From Bacillota bacterium (GTDB taxonomy: Bacteria; Bacillota; Clostridia; Christensenellales; Aristaeellaceae): a stretch of 41,085 nt of DNA. Position 1 is the stretch's first letter, and each line of letters opens with the position of its first letter. Positions 30,783 through 39,300 of this stretch are shown here, piece by piece. The notes under the pieces are model-generated. The model had not been told where the DNA came from, searched no databases, and saw only the letters and a list, made by a program, of their open reading frames with translations. The position numbers and the translations under genes are program-made. The DNA lies in contig JAEZQK010000089.1 in the NCBI GenBank assembly GCA_023413135.1, forward strand, positions 1-41,085, given 5' to 3'.

Positions 30783-32264
30783 TTACTGCTGCGAGGCCAG
30801 CCACTCGGTATACTGGCGGGTATATTCCTCCACCAATTCGGTACCGCCGGTGGCATACCAGTTTTCCACGATGCTGTCAAAATCGTCCAGGCTGCTGACG
30901 CCCACAACGATGTTGAACATGTTCTCAAACAGGTCGATGGGGGTATACATGCCGGTATTGGTGGAATCCACCGTAAAGCCTTCCAGGCCGGTTTTGATCA
31001 GCTCCGCCGTGGCGTATTCCTCGTTCAGGGCATTGTGGATGTTTTCCGTAGCGGGATCGGTGTTCTCCATGGGCTTCAAGATGTCCAGGAACTCCCAGGA
31101 GAGGGGGCGGTAGATGTCGTTGTAGGGAGCGTTTTCAGATGTGATATTCTCGGGATAGCCCCAGTTTTCGCCCTTGTCGATCCAGTGCTTGCCCTCGATG
31201 CCCATATCGCACAGGCGGTAGAAATCCGGCTCGGCGATCATCTTGTTGAAGAACTTAACGATCTCCTTGGCGACCTTGGTGTCCTGGCGGATCCACAGCA
31301 CGCGGCCTACACCGTAGGACACGGGGAAGGATTTCACACCCTGATCGTTCTTGGGAACGGGCATGAAGTCCGCTTCCGCATCGGGGAAGTTGGCAAGCAG
31401 CGCATCCCGGGCCCAGATCAGCGGGCGGTGGGGATCGCAGAACCAGATGCCTACGCGGCCGGAGGTCCACAAAAGCGTCTGGCTGTCATCGTTGCCGGAC
31501 AGGAACTCCGGATCGAACCAGCCGTTGTCCACCCATTTCTTGTACAGGGCGATCATGTTCTTGTATTCGGGCAGCGTCATGGAGGGAACGACTTTGCCCT
31601 CGGGGCTCAACACCCATTCGGTCATCTGGGAGGCCTGGCCGCTGACGGCGCCCTGCAGAAAGGGATCGGAGAACCAGGGCAGGCCCGTAGCAGAGATCAT
31701 GTCAGGATAGGCGTTTTTGAAGACTTCCATCACGTTTTCCAATTCCGCAACGGTGGTGGGCATGGAAAGGCCCTGTTCCTTCAAAAGGTCCGTACGGATG
31801 ACGCAGCCCTGCCAGCGCCACTGATAGTAGTCGGGGATGAACACGATCTCACCCTTTGTGTTGGTGCAGGGGACCCAGGCTTCCGCGGGGATCTTTTCAA
31901 GAAGATCCTTGCCGTATTCATTCAGAAGGTCGTTCAGCGGCATTGTAAGATCGCTGCCGGTGGCGTATTTCATGGCGTCGCCGATGTTCATGGTGGCGGC
32001 ATCCAGCTGGTCGCCGCTGGCCAGAAGCACGTTCAGCTTTTCCAGGGAGCCGTCGGTGGGCACAACGATCCAGTCCAAAGAAAGGCCGATGGAGTCGGCG
32101 ATTTCCTGCTCAATGGCCTGGCGGACTTCCTTCAGGTCCTCCTCTGTGGAGGTGTTGGACCAGGGGGTGAACAACACAAAGGGTTCCGCCGCCAGAGCGC
32201 CCACGGGAAGCAGGCTCAATAACAAACACGCGGCAAGAATGAGGGTAAGCCATTTCTTCAACAC
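30783..32264 (-). CDS. Sugar ABC transporter solute-binding protein (second transporter)
   Basis: This 493-residue Lpl-type binding protein starts with a signal peptide, LKKWLTLILAACLLLSLLP, with an ALA cleavage site before AEPFVLF. A cysteine lies inside the hydrophobic core, followed by more hydrophobic residues, so lipoprotein processing there is unlikely. Family features include LNVLLASGDQLDAATMN near 75 and repeated Trp-rich surface stretches such as DYYQWRWQGC. The GTG at 32264 was chosen because GAAGGAGG lies eight bases upstream; a TTG six codons earlier overlaps that ribosome site. It is the first gene of an operon with two permeases and sits under the promoter at 32449-32477 and two LacI-type operators. 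Confidence 0.9.
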   Translation of the reverse strand: MLKKWLTLILAACLLLSLLPVGALAAEPFVLFTPWSNTSTEEDLKEVRQAIEQEIADSIGLSLDWIVVPTDGSLEKLNVLLASGDQLDAATMNIGDAMKYATGSDLTMPLNDLLNEYGKDLLEKIPAEAWVPCTNTKGEIVFIPDYYQWRWQGCVIRTDLLKEQGLSMPTTVAELENVMEVFKNAYPDMISATGLPWFSDPFLQGAVSGQASQMTEWVLSPEGKVVPSMTLPEYKNMIALYKKWVDNGWFDPEFLSGNDDSQTLLWTSGRVGIWFCDPHRPLIWARDALLANFPDAEADFMPVPKNDQGVKSFPVSYGVGRVLWIRQDTKVAKEIVKFFNKMIAEPDFYRLCDMGIEGKHWIDKGENWGYPENITSENAPYNDIYRPLSWEFLDILKPMENTDPATENIHNALNEEYATAELIKTGLEGFTVDSTNTGMYTPIDLFENMFNIVVGVSSLDDFDSIVENWYATGGTELVEEYTRQYTEWLASQQ

Positions 32265-32370
32265 GGTACTTTCCTCCTTCAATTTGCAAATGCATCTTTT
32301 TTGTTGGCCGCAGGGCAGTGATTTCCTCCCCCCTCTTTTCTGCCTTGCAGCGGGAAATCCGCTTATCTAA

Positions 32371-32390
32371 AAGGATAAACGTTTATCCTT
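32371..32390. promoter_or_regulatory. LacI-type operator O1, perfect palindrome
   Basis: AAGGATAAACGTTTATCCTT is a perfect 20-base palindrome with the central ACGT typical of LacI-family sites. It lies about 55-70 bp downstream of the predicted transcription start of the transporter operon, where a bound repressor would block elongation. Confidence 0.88.
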
Positions 32391-32448
32391 CCAGCACACT
32401 CAAAGGCGGCCTGCTCCAAATCAGGCCAATCTCGCATCATTTGACCTC

Positions 32449-32477
32449 AGTATACCCCATTCCCGGCTTGATGACAA
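32449..32477 (-). promoter_or_regulatory. Promoter of the second transporter operon
   Basis: On the minus strand TTGTCA (32477-32472) and TATACT (32454-32449) are separated by 17 bp. Transcription would start near 32442, giving a leader of about 180 bases before the binding-protein gene. Confidence 0.82.
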
Positions 32478-32586
32478 GTAGATATCATCAAAAATCTATA
32501 TCTGCGGGAAGAAATTTCGTTTATGCTCACGGCAAATCCGGAATTTCACGCTGCGTTTTTAGAAATATCAATGAAAATCGCCTTTT

Positions 32587-32604
32587 GAGAAAACGTTTAT
32601 TCTC
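32587..32604. promoter_or_regulatory. LacI-type operator O2, imperfect
   Basis: GAGAAAACGTTTATTCTC shares the AAACGTTTAT core and CT-containing arms with the perfect operator at 32371. It lies just after the amidohydrolase stop codon and about 150 bp upstream of the promoter, with centres 214 bp from the other site, so it could support repression by DNA looping. Confidence 0.6.
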
Positions 32605-32605
32605 G

Positions 32606-33658
32606 CTATGCAATATCATTCAAAGCCGCATACAGCCTGTCTGATATATCCTGAAACTGCGGCTTTTGCGCGGGGGATGTATTCTCCTCCTGCCATTTCA
32701 AAAGCCCGGCCACACCTTCCAACGGAATGGGGCGGGGCGTTTCCCCATTTAACCGTTCCGCGTTTTTTGCAAAGATTTTATCAAGCACCTCCCGGGGCAG
32801 CTTAAGGCCCCGGCCCTGAATATCCCATACCTTCACAGGACCTGATTGGGTGACGGTGCATTCGATCAGCCCCACCAGCGTTTCATACAGGCCGCTGTGA
32901 AAATCCGCCTCATCATCCGAAATGTCGGTGCCAAAGAGGATACGGTCCTGATATGTCAGGAAGAATTCCCGCCACTTATCCGGCTCGCGAAGGAAATGGC
33001 CGTACATCTCTGTGCCCGGCGTCAGGTCAAAGCGCAGGCCGGGATACGTATCCAGCATGCTTTTTGCATGGTCCATATCGTCCGCCGTGAAGTAAAAGTG
33101 GGCCAAACACACCTGCAAACGTGGGTGCCTTGACAGTACCCGCTCCGTCTGCGCGTACAGCTCCGCAAGGGAGGGAAAGGAGGGATCGGTATAGCACCAT
33201 CCGTTTTGCACCGCAAAAGCAGGCGCCAGCTTTTCATCCCAGAACGTGGCGGGATCGCCCACGTGCCATAGAATGGGGAACTGCTTCTCCTCCAGCAGCG
33301 AAAACACCGGCTCGAGCTCTTCGCTGTCCATTTGAGTCTTGAGGTCGCGGGCCACGGTAGGCTTGCTTTCAATGAACTTGATCCCGTCAAAGCCGGCATC
33401 CATCAGCCGCCGTACCTGACTGACATGCGCTTCCCCGCTGCGTTCATGGGGTTCATACGTCAGGCCGCCAAAGGCGTAGACGTGATCCGGGTGAAGCGCC
33501 TTGGCCAAAAGGACCTGCAGGTTGTTAAGCGAACCTGCAAAGCAAGGGCACCCCAGCACCGCGTATTTGTCAAAGCCGAAATGATCCGCAATCACCTGCA
33601 GCTTCTCCGGTGTGCCGGATAAGGTATGCATATGGCAGTCCACGATCTTCCGGTGCAT
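32606..33658 (-). CDS. Amidohydrolase-2 family metal-dependent hydrolase
   Basis: The 350-residue TIM-barrel enzyme has the amidohydrolase_2 signature DCHMHT at residues 7-12, a barrel His in LWHVGDP near 130, LAHFYF near 180 and the late Asp in LFGTDISDD near 235. The family includes sugar-acid lactonases, decarboxylases and hydratases, so lactone hydrolysis of a sugar acid would fit the locus, but the substrate is not shown. The ATG at 33658 has AAGGAGG a few bases upstream; a longer open frame upstream runs through repeat DNA. No promoter was seen directly upstream, and GH13 lies 390 bp away on the same strand, so readthrough from it is possible. Confidence 0.82.
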   Translation of the reverse strand: MHRKIVDCHMHTLSGTPEKLQVIADHFGFDKYAVLGCPCFAGSLNNLQVLLAKALHPDHVYAFGGLTYEPHERSGEAHVSQVRRLMDAGFDGIKFIESKPTVARDLKTQMDSEELEPVFSLLEEKQFPILWHVGDPATFWDEKLAPAFAVQNGWCYTDPSFPSLAELYAQTERVLSRHPRLQVCLAHFYFTADDMDHAKSMLDTYPGLRFDLTPGTEMYGHFLREPDKWREFFLTYQDRILFGTDISDDEADFHSGLYETLVGLIECTVTQSGPVKVWDIQGRGLKLPREVLDKIFAKNAERLNGETPRPIPLEGVAGLLKWQEENTSPAQKPQFQDISDRLYAALNDIA

Positions 33659-33814
33659 AGCTGCCCTCCTTGCGCTTATACTGCCCTGATAATAGTATTG
33701 CTGGCTCTTGGCAAACCTCCCCCAGCCTCCTCCAAGAGGGAGCCTTTTGGAAAGTCTCCTTCTGGAGAGAGGTGCCACCCGCTGGTGGCGGAAGGAGGTA
33801 TAAGGCAGTCATTT

Positions 33815-33873
33815 TCATCCCTTGGGGTGATGCTCGCATCATAGGTATCCAATTTGTAACATGAATGCATCTA
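33815..33873 (+). repeat. GGGGTGATGC composite repeat block, third copy
   Basis: TTTTCATCCCTTGGGGTGATG is followed by a GCATCA, AGGTATCC and AACATGAATGCATC series. It matches the block order of the minus-strand copy near 9680-9745 and, in part, the copy at 8395-8435. Confidence 0.7.
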
Positions 33874-33912
33874 TGAGCATATGCTCTGAAAGCGGGTACA
33901 ACCCCGCCGACT

Positions 33913-33984
33913 GTCATCCTGAGCGAAGCGAAGGATCTTGGTTTTTCATGTCACGTTAAGATCCTTCGCTTCGCTCAGGATGAC
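33913..33984. repeat. Long perfect inverted repeat with 27-bp arms
   Basis: GTCATCCTGAGCGAAGCGAA at the start of the left arm (33913-33939) is matched by a perfect complementary right arm (33958-33984) around an 18-base loop containing GTTTTTCATG. A degenerate copy lies at 40916-40972, and a fragment is near 163-175. The flanking CTCTGAAAG and CAACCCCGCC blocks are also shared with the 40.9-kb copy, so the repeat unit is longer than the hairpin. Confidence 0.85.
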
Positions 33985-34051
33985 TGTGTACGGAACTCGT
34001 TTATGTTCTATGTGCTTGTAGTTATCGATGCGTTTATGCTTTTGAGTTATA

Positions 34052-36091
34052 TTATTCCATCTCAAAGATATCAAAAGCATAGGAAGGCACGGTCACCTTT
34101 CCGTCCTTTGCCTGCAAGGTGCCAAGGCAGGAGCGGGCGCTCATCAGTTCTTTCAAAGAGACCGTTTCCGTTTGACTGCTTAAGCTCACCAGCACCAGCC
34201 GGTTGACTCCATTCACGTTCCGTATAAAGGCCATTACACCGCAGCCTGTATCCAGGTGGGCAATATCCGTGCCTTCGCCGGTATACTCCCGGCGGGCCTT
34301 GTACAAATCCCGGAAGAAATCCCGCATTACGGGGCCTTCCTTGCCTGCGATAGACGGGTCCTCATCCCCCTGGTACACCATGGGGATGCCGTCCAGAAAA
34401 GCCATCAGCGCGAACAGCGCCTTGGCCCTGTCTACCCCATACACTTCGTAGGCACGCTTGGACTGCCACACCCAGGAAACGGTGTCATGGTTGCCCAGGA
34501 ACCGCAGCTTTTTCATTTCCTTGGGCATGGCCTTATGCTCAATGGCCAAAAAGCGCGTAAGCTCCCGTACAAAGTACGCGGCGTCCTCCCGCCTTTTGTC
34601 CAGCTCCACCAGAACCCTATACAGGTTCATGCCGTAGAACAGGTCGGTGACGGGATAATAGGCAGGCACGGGATTAAAGTTTTCCGGCATGTTCAGCGCT
34701 TTTTTGCCCATTTCTGTAAAACCGCGCTTGATGGCTTTGGAGATGGCCACGCCGCCCGACAGGTTGGAGGCGGAAGGCCGGTGGTTTCCGTAGGGCGTCC
34801 AGTTGGACAGGCCGCCCATGGCGCAGTCGATGCGGGCCCCGTCAATATCAAAGCGCCGCACATGGCTGTTCACCAGGTCCGAAGTATAGCGCAGATAATC
34901 GGGATTGGTCATATCAAAGCTGACGCAATGCCACTCGTCCTGCAGGGTCAGGTCACGGCGGCGGGAGCACCAGTGATCCTTTTCCCTGGCCAGCGGGTCC
35001 TCCGGCGCGGGACCGTGGGGCACATAATCAAACAGCACGGTAAGCCCAAGCTCATGGGCACGGTCGGCAAAGGCCTGCATGGCCTCCTCCCCGCCGTAGC
35101 GCGCATCGATGATGCCCTGGTCCGTAGGGTGGTACACCCCCCGGTCCAGGTGTTCAAACACGGGCAGAATCCATACATGGTCCACGCCCAGCGCCTTGAT
35201 GTCCTTAAGCTCCCTGGCATATTCCCACAGGTCATGGGGCCGCTTGAAGTTGTTGTCCATGGTGCCGTGGGGATGGCAGGAATACAAAACGCCTTCCCGG
35301 ATTCCGTCGGTGGCCGCGTGGTAACCAAGGCCGTCAAAGAAATCCCGGATGGCAAGGTACGGGTCGCCTTCCCAAACGGGCTGCACATACAAATATCCGC
35401 AGTCAAAGCTTTGGCCGGGCTCCAACCAGCATTCCACCGCGGCCACATAAGCGCAGACGAGGCTGTCATCCGCCCGGTACGCGCCCTGGGACCACTTCTC
35501 CACGGTGTCCAGGAAAAGCACGTTCATATCGCACGAAGCATCTCTCATGTGGGTCATGCTGCCTACCAGGCCGCAGATGACCGCCTTATACGGCTGCAAA
35601 TCCGCCGCGCGGAATTCATCGCAGGGCACGTTTGTGGGAAACTCAAACATGGTGTCCGTGATTTTCCGGGATGTCAAAAAAGCCGTACCATTGACAGTGA
35701 CTCTTTCCTTTGAAATGTTTTCCACCTGCGCGAAAACCCGCAGCGCGTCGCCGCACAGGTCATAACGCTGGCGGATGCGCACCTTGCCGCAGGTATATAC
35801 GGCTTCCAGCAGGCCGTCATTTACAAAGAGGCCCTCAAATACCGCGGCATCGGGTGCGCCTGTGGGCGTAATGGCCGGCAGCTCCCAGGTGTTTTTCCGG
35901 TCCAGGCAGTCAAACTGCAAAAGATTCCGGGCATATGCACCTTCTACGCCTGCATCGATGCGGATGCCCTCCATGGGATATTCCCTGTCCCCCGCCTTCG
36001 CGCCCAAAAGATGGCCCGACTCCCTGGAAAACAGATAGGCGGCCTTATCCCCCGTAAGCAAAATCCGTTCCTTTTCCTTGGCAATATGCAT
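34052..36091 (-). CDS. GH13 alpha-amylase-family enzyme with large N-terminal domain
   Basis: This 679-residue protein carries the four GH13 conserved regions in its C-terminal barrel: FDYVPHG (Asp355), DIDGARIDCAMGG (nucleophile Asp422), NMPENFNPV (acid/base Glu470) and FLGNHDTVSW (His535-Asp536). Residues 1-265 form an additional beta-rich domain that I do not recognise. No signal peptide is present, so it acts on imported alpha-glucosides or performs a transfer reaction inside the cell. The region I Asn-His pair is replaced by Pro-His, a departure from classical amylases. The ATG at 36091 has GGAGG eight bases upstream; an ATG at 36130 has none. Operator O3 lies about 50-70 bp upstream, so the LacI repressor should control it. 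Confidence 0.88.
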   Translation of the reverse strand: MHIAKEKERILLTGDKAAYLFSRESGHLLGAKAGDREYPMEGIRIDAGVEGAYARNLLQFDCLDRKNTWELPAITPTGAPDAAVFEGLFVNDGLLEAVYTCGKVRIRQRYDLCGDALRVFAQVENISKERVTVNGTAFLTSRKITDTMFEFPTNVPCDEFRAADLQPYKAVICGLVGSMTHMRDASCDMNVLFLDTVEKWSQGAYRADDSLVCAYVAAVECWLEPGQSFDCGYLYVQPVWEGDPYLAIRDFFDGLGYHAATDGIREGVLYSCHPHGTMDNNFKRPHDLWEYARELKDIKALGVDHVWILPVFEHLDRGVYHPTDQGIIDARYGGEEAMQAFADRAHELGLTVLFDYVPHGPAPEDPLAREKDHWCSRRRDLTLQDEWHCVSFDMTNPDYLRYTSDLVNSHVRRFDIDGARIDCAMGGLSNWTPYGNHRPSASNLSGGVAISKAIKRGFTEMGKKALNMPENFNPVPAYYPVTDLFYGMNLYRVLVELDKRREDAAYFVRELTRFLAIEHKAMPKEMKKLRFLGNHDTVSWVWQSKRAYEVYGVDRAKALFALMAFLDGIPMVYQGDEDPSIAGKEGPVMRDFFRDLYKARREYTGEGTDIAHLDTGCGVMAFIRNVNGVNRLVLVSLSSQTETVSLKELMSARSCLGTLQAKDGKVTVPSYAFDIFEME

Positions 36092-36138
36092 AAGGCGTAC
36101 CTCCAGATCTTTTTTGCCGTTCCAGTTCATTCCGCCAG

Positions 36139-36158
36139 TATATTAAACGTTTATCCTT
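36139..36158. promoter_or_regulatory. LacI-type operator O3
   Basis: TATATTAAACGTTTATCCTT keeps the full right half-site GTTTATCCTT and the AAAC core of the left half. It lies between the GH13 start codon and the minus-strand promoter at 36191-36219, about 25-45 bp downstream of the predicted transcription start. Confidence 0.82.
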
Positions 36159-36190
36159 GCAAACTTCCGCTCGCAAGCCTGTTACTGCAT

Positions 36191-36219
36191 ATGGTAGGCC
36201 ATTTTTGGCCATTTGTCAA
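36191..36219 (-). promoter_or_regulatory. Promoter of the GH13 gene
   Basis: On the minus strand TTGACA (36219-36214) is followed after 17 bp by TACCAT (36196-36191), a 4/6 match to the -10 box. The spacer contains GGCCATTTTTGGCC (36197-36210), a GGCCA inverted repeat. A nearer TATACT (36142-36137) lacks a matching -35 box but could serve as a second start. Confidence 0.6.
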
Positions 36220-36273
36220 CCAGATTATTGTACTGTCAGCCGGATTGGCCTGCCCGGTAAATGGATTCTTCAA

Positions 36274-36302
36274 TTGACAACCGGCCATTTATATCCTATA
36301 CT
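36274..36302 (+). promoter_or_regulatory. Promoter of the GH106-like gene
   Basis: TTGACA (36274-36279) and TATACT (36297-36302) are separated by 17 bp. The operator at 36310 begins 8 bp after the -10 box, so a bound repressor would cover the transcription start. Confidence 0.88.
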
Positions 36303-36309
36303 ATAGCAA

Positions 36310-36329
36310 AAGGATAAACGTTTTTCCAT
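36310..36329. promoter_or_regulatory. LacI-type operator O4
   Basis: AAGGATAAACGTTTTTCCAT keeps a perfect left half-site (AAGGATAAAC) and a changed right half. It overlaps the expected transcription start of the GH106-like gene and its downstream regulator gene, a layout for repression and autoregulation. Confidence 0.82.
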
Positions 36330-36364
36330 CATTGTTTTCCCAATACATGAAAAGGAGTCACCGC

Positions 36365-39300
36365 ATGAAGGAAAACATACTTGTTCATGGCGCAAAGCTT
36401 ACCCTCAATGATTTTTTGAAAACCATCCCGGAATTTGGCATCATGCCTTTTTGGTTCGTCAACGGTGCAATGACGTACGATGAAATGGAATATCAATTGA
36501 AGGAATATAAATCAAAGGGCATTCCCGGCATCTATATCCATGCCCGCTTCGGCACTTTAAACAACACCGGATACCTGACGGAAGGCTGGTTTGACCGGCT
36601 TCGCTTCGCAGTGCAAAAGGCCCGGGAGATCGGCCTTCAGATATGGGTGTACGATGAATACAACTGGCCCAGCGGCACCGCCAATAAGCAGGTGATGGCT
36701 TCCGATCCCAACCTGACCCAGCGCTATCTGGAGCTGGTGGAAAGCCGCATCCCCGGCCAGTTTTTCACCTTTATGGAGGGAACGGACAGCCGCTACAACG
36801 ACCTGGAGGAATCCGAGCCTATTTACGCCTGCGCCATCCTGGAAGAAAACATTCAAAATAAGCGGTTCGAGTACGTGGACCTGATGCCAAACCTGGCTTT
36901 TGACAAGGTGATCACCTGGGAAGCCCCCAAGGGCCCCTGGCGGCTGATGTATTTTATCGAGCGCCGCGCCAGTTGGTACGCCGACGTGCTCAATGAGGAA
37001 GCCACCGGCAAGTTTCTGGAATTGACCCATGAGCGCTACAAGCGGGAGCTTTCTGCAAACGGCCCCATCGCACAGAGCATCCATGGCTTTTATACGGATG
37101 AGCCGGCCATGCATTACTTTGAAGTGGCCAAGGACAATTATATCCTCCCCTGGTCGTCCCGCATGCAGGCCATCTTCAAGGAGCATAACGGCTATGATCT
37201 ACTGCGCCACCTGCCCAAGCTGTTTTACGACTTTGGCGGCGATACAAAGCAGTTCCGCTATGACTTCTTTTCCGCGCTGAATAAGCAGTATGAAAAATCC
37301 TATTACAAGAAAATCGAGGACTGGTGCCAGGAAAACGGCCTGACCTTCACCGGCCACCTGCTGTTTGAGGAGTGGCTGCGGCTGCATGCCCGCACCGGCG
37401 GCAACCTGTTCACGCACCTAAAGCACCTGCACATGACCGGCGTTGACCACCTGTATCCCCGCATCGGCAATAAGGACATGCCCGACGAGCACGTAGCCAT
37501 CAAAATCGCCTCCTCCGCCGCCCATCAGTTTGGTTCCACCCGGCTGCTATGCGAAAGCATGGGCGGCGCCTACTGGGATTGCACCATGGAGCGGATGAAG
37601 TGGATCGCCGACTGGGAGTACGTGCTGGGCGTGAACCTGTTCAACCCCCACGGCTTCCACTATTCCATCGAGGGGGAGCGCAAGCGGGACTGGCCGCCCT
37701 CCATGTTCTACCACCATACCTGGTGGCCCCAGTACAAGCAGTTCAATGATTACGTATCCCGCATGGGGTACATTCTAAGCGGCGGCCATCACGTGGCCAA
37801 GGCCGCGATCCTGTATCCCATCAACTCCATCTGGGCCCAATACACCCCTCAAACCGCCAACGCCCAAAGCGCCTTCATCCAGCGGGAATTCAACTATATC
37901 ACAGACCGGCTGCTGCGGCTGCATGTGGACTTTGACTACCTGGATGAAGACGTGATGGACGATTGCGAAATTGGGGAAGGCCGTATTACCATCCGCGGGG
38001 AGAGCTATGAATGCCTGATTCTGCCCGGTGTGACCCATATCAAGGAAAAGACGCTAAGCCGGCTGGAAGCGTTTGTTTTAGGCGGCGGCAAGGTGATTGC
38101 CGACGGCCTGCTGCCCACAAACGCCATTGAAGGCAGCCGGGAAAAGTTCCGGGAAAGGGTGCAGGCCTTGTTTGGGCAGGACCCCGTAAAGGTTCATGAG
38201 GCATTTTTGCAGGGCGCCCAATTGCCGGGCGCGCTGACCAAAGCTCACGGACAAGGCGGAAAAGCCGTCCTCTGCCCGGCCGGCTTTGAAAAAGGCGACA
38301 ACCTGCCCTATTTAAACAGCGTGATCAGGTCCTGCGTACAAAGCGAGATCTTCATCGATCAAGAGGAGGTCTTTTATCTTCACCGGGTGAAGGATGGGGA
38401 GGATTTCTTCTTTCTGGTGAATCCCACCCAGCAGCCGCTTGAAACAAAGGTGCGCATCCGCGGGACGCACGCTTTGGAACGCTGGAACCTGGAAACCGGG
38501 GATATATCGCCCATCGCCCCTTACACCGTGGAGGATGGATTTACCTGCTTTTCGCTTACCCTGCCACGGGTCGGCTCCAGCATGATTCATCTCATGCCGG
38601 CTGAGCAAAAGCATATCAGCGGTACGAACCTTACCGTTACTGGCTTTGATGAAAACAGCATAGCCGCCTACGGCCGCATCCAGGCGGGTGAGGCCTATGT
38701 TACGGTGACCGCTTCCGGCAAGGAATTCCGCTTTGCCAGGCAAGCCTTAAAGCCCCTGCCTGTTTTCACCCCCGAAGACGGCTTTACGGTGCGCATGCAC
38801 AGCCTCAACGCCCTGATCCTGAACCGGTGGAAGGTGCACTTTGAGGATGATACGGTCTGCCAGGCTCATGTGAACGCGCTGGATACAACCGCACCCGGCT
38901 GGATGGATTTTGTGATGGGCAGCTGGGAGCTGCAATTGCCTGCCGAGCGGGCGTCACGCACCTATCCCGTAACGCTGTGGTATGTTACGCGCTTTGATTG
39001 CGAAACGAAAATCGATGACCTTCAAATGATGATTGACGGTTTCAAAGGCGATTATGAGATTTATCTCAACGGGAACCTTTTAACGGAAAAGCCGGTCCGC
39101 AGCTATCTGGACGCCGAAATTCTATCCCTGCCCCTTTATGATGCCAAGGCCGGGGAAAACACCCTGGCGGTACGCATGACGGTGCACGGCAAAAGCGGCG
39201 GCATCCTGGATCTGTTAAAGCTGACCGGCACCTTCACCGTGCGGGATGACATCATATGCGCGCCGGGCAGCACCCTCCGCTTAGGGGACTGGTGCAAGCA

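Larger units (their letters stand above)
32265..32605. other. Regulatory region and 5' leader of the second transporter operon
   Basis: No gene was found. The region holds a minus-strand promoter (32449-32477), a perfect operator in the leader (32371-32390) and a second operator upstream (32587-32604). The leader RNA of about 180 bases also contains a small AGCGG/CCGCT hairpin near 32350-32365. Confidence 0.65.
33659..34051. other. Repeat-filled gap between amidohydrolase and GH13 genes
   Basis: No gene was recognised. The stretch is a mosaic of repeats: a CCAGCCTCCTCCA...GGTGGCGGAAGG block near 33722-33798, the GGGGTGATGC block (33815-33873), and the long inverted repeat 33913-33984. Confidence 0.65.

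Noticed and set aside
30699..32222. 507-codon open frame antisense to the second binding-protein gene
   Set aside because: It is the complement of a clear coding region, has no family resemblance and no suitable ribosome site; high-GC codon use creates such long antisense frames.
30783..32264. Lipobox LAAC in the second binding-protein signal peptide
   Set aside because: The cysteine lies inside the hydrophobic core with ten more hydrophobic residues after it, and a normal ALA cleavage site follows.
34256..35713. 485-codon open frame antisense to GH13
   Set aside because: It mirrors the GH13 gene, whose catalytic motifs are unambiguous, and shows no recognisable domain.
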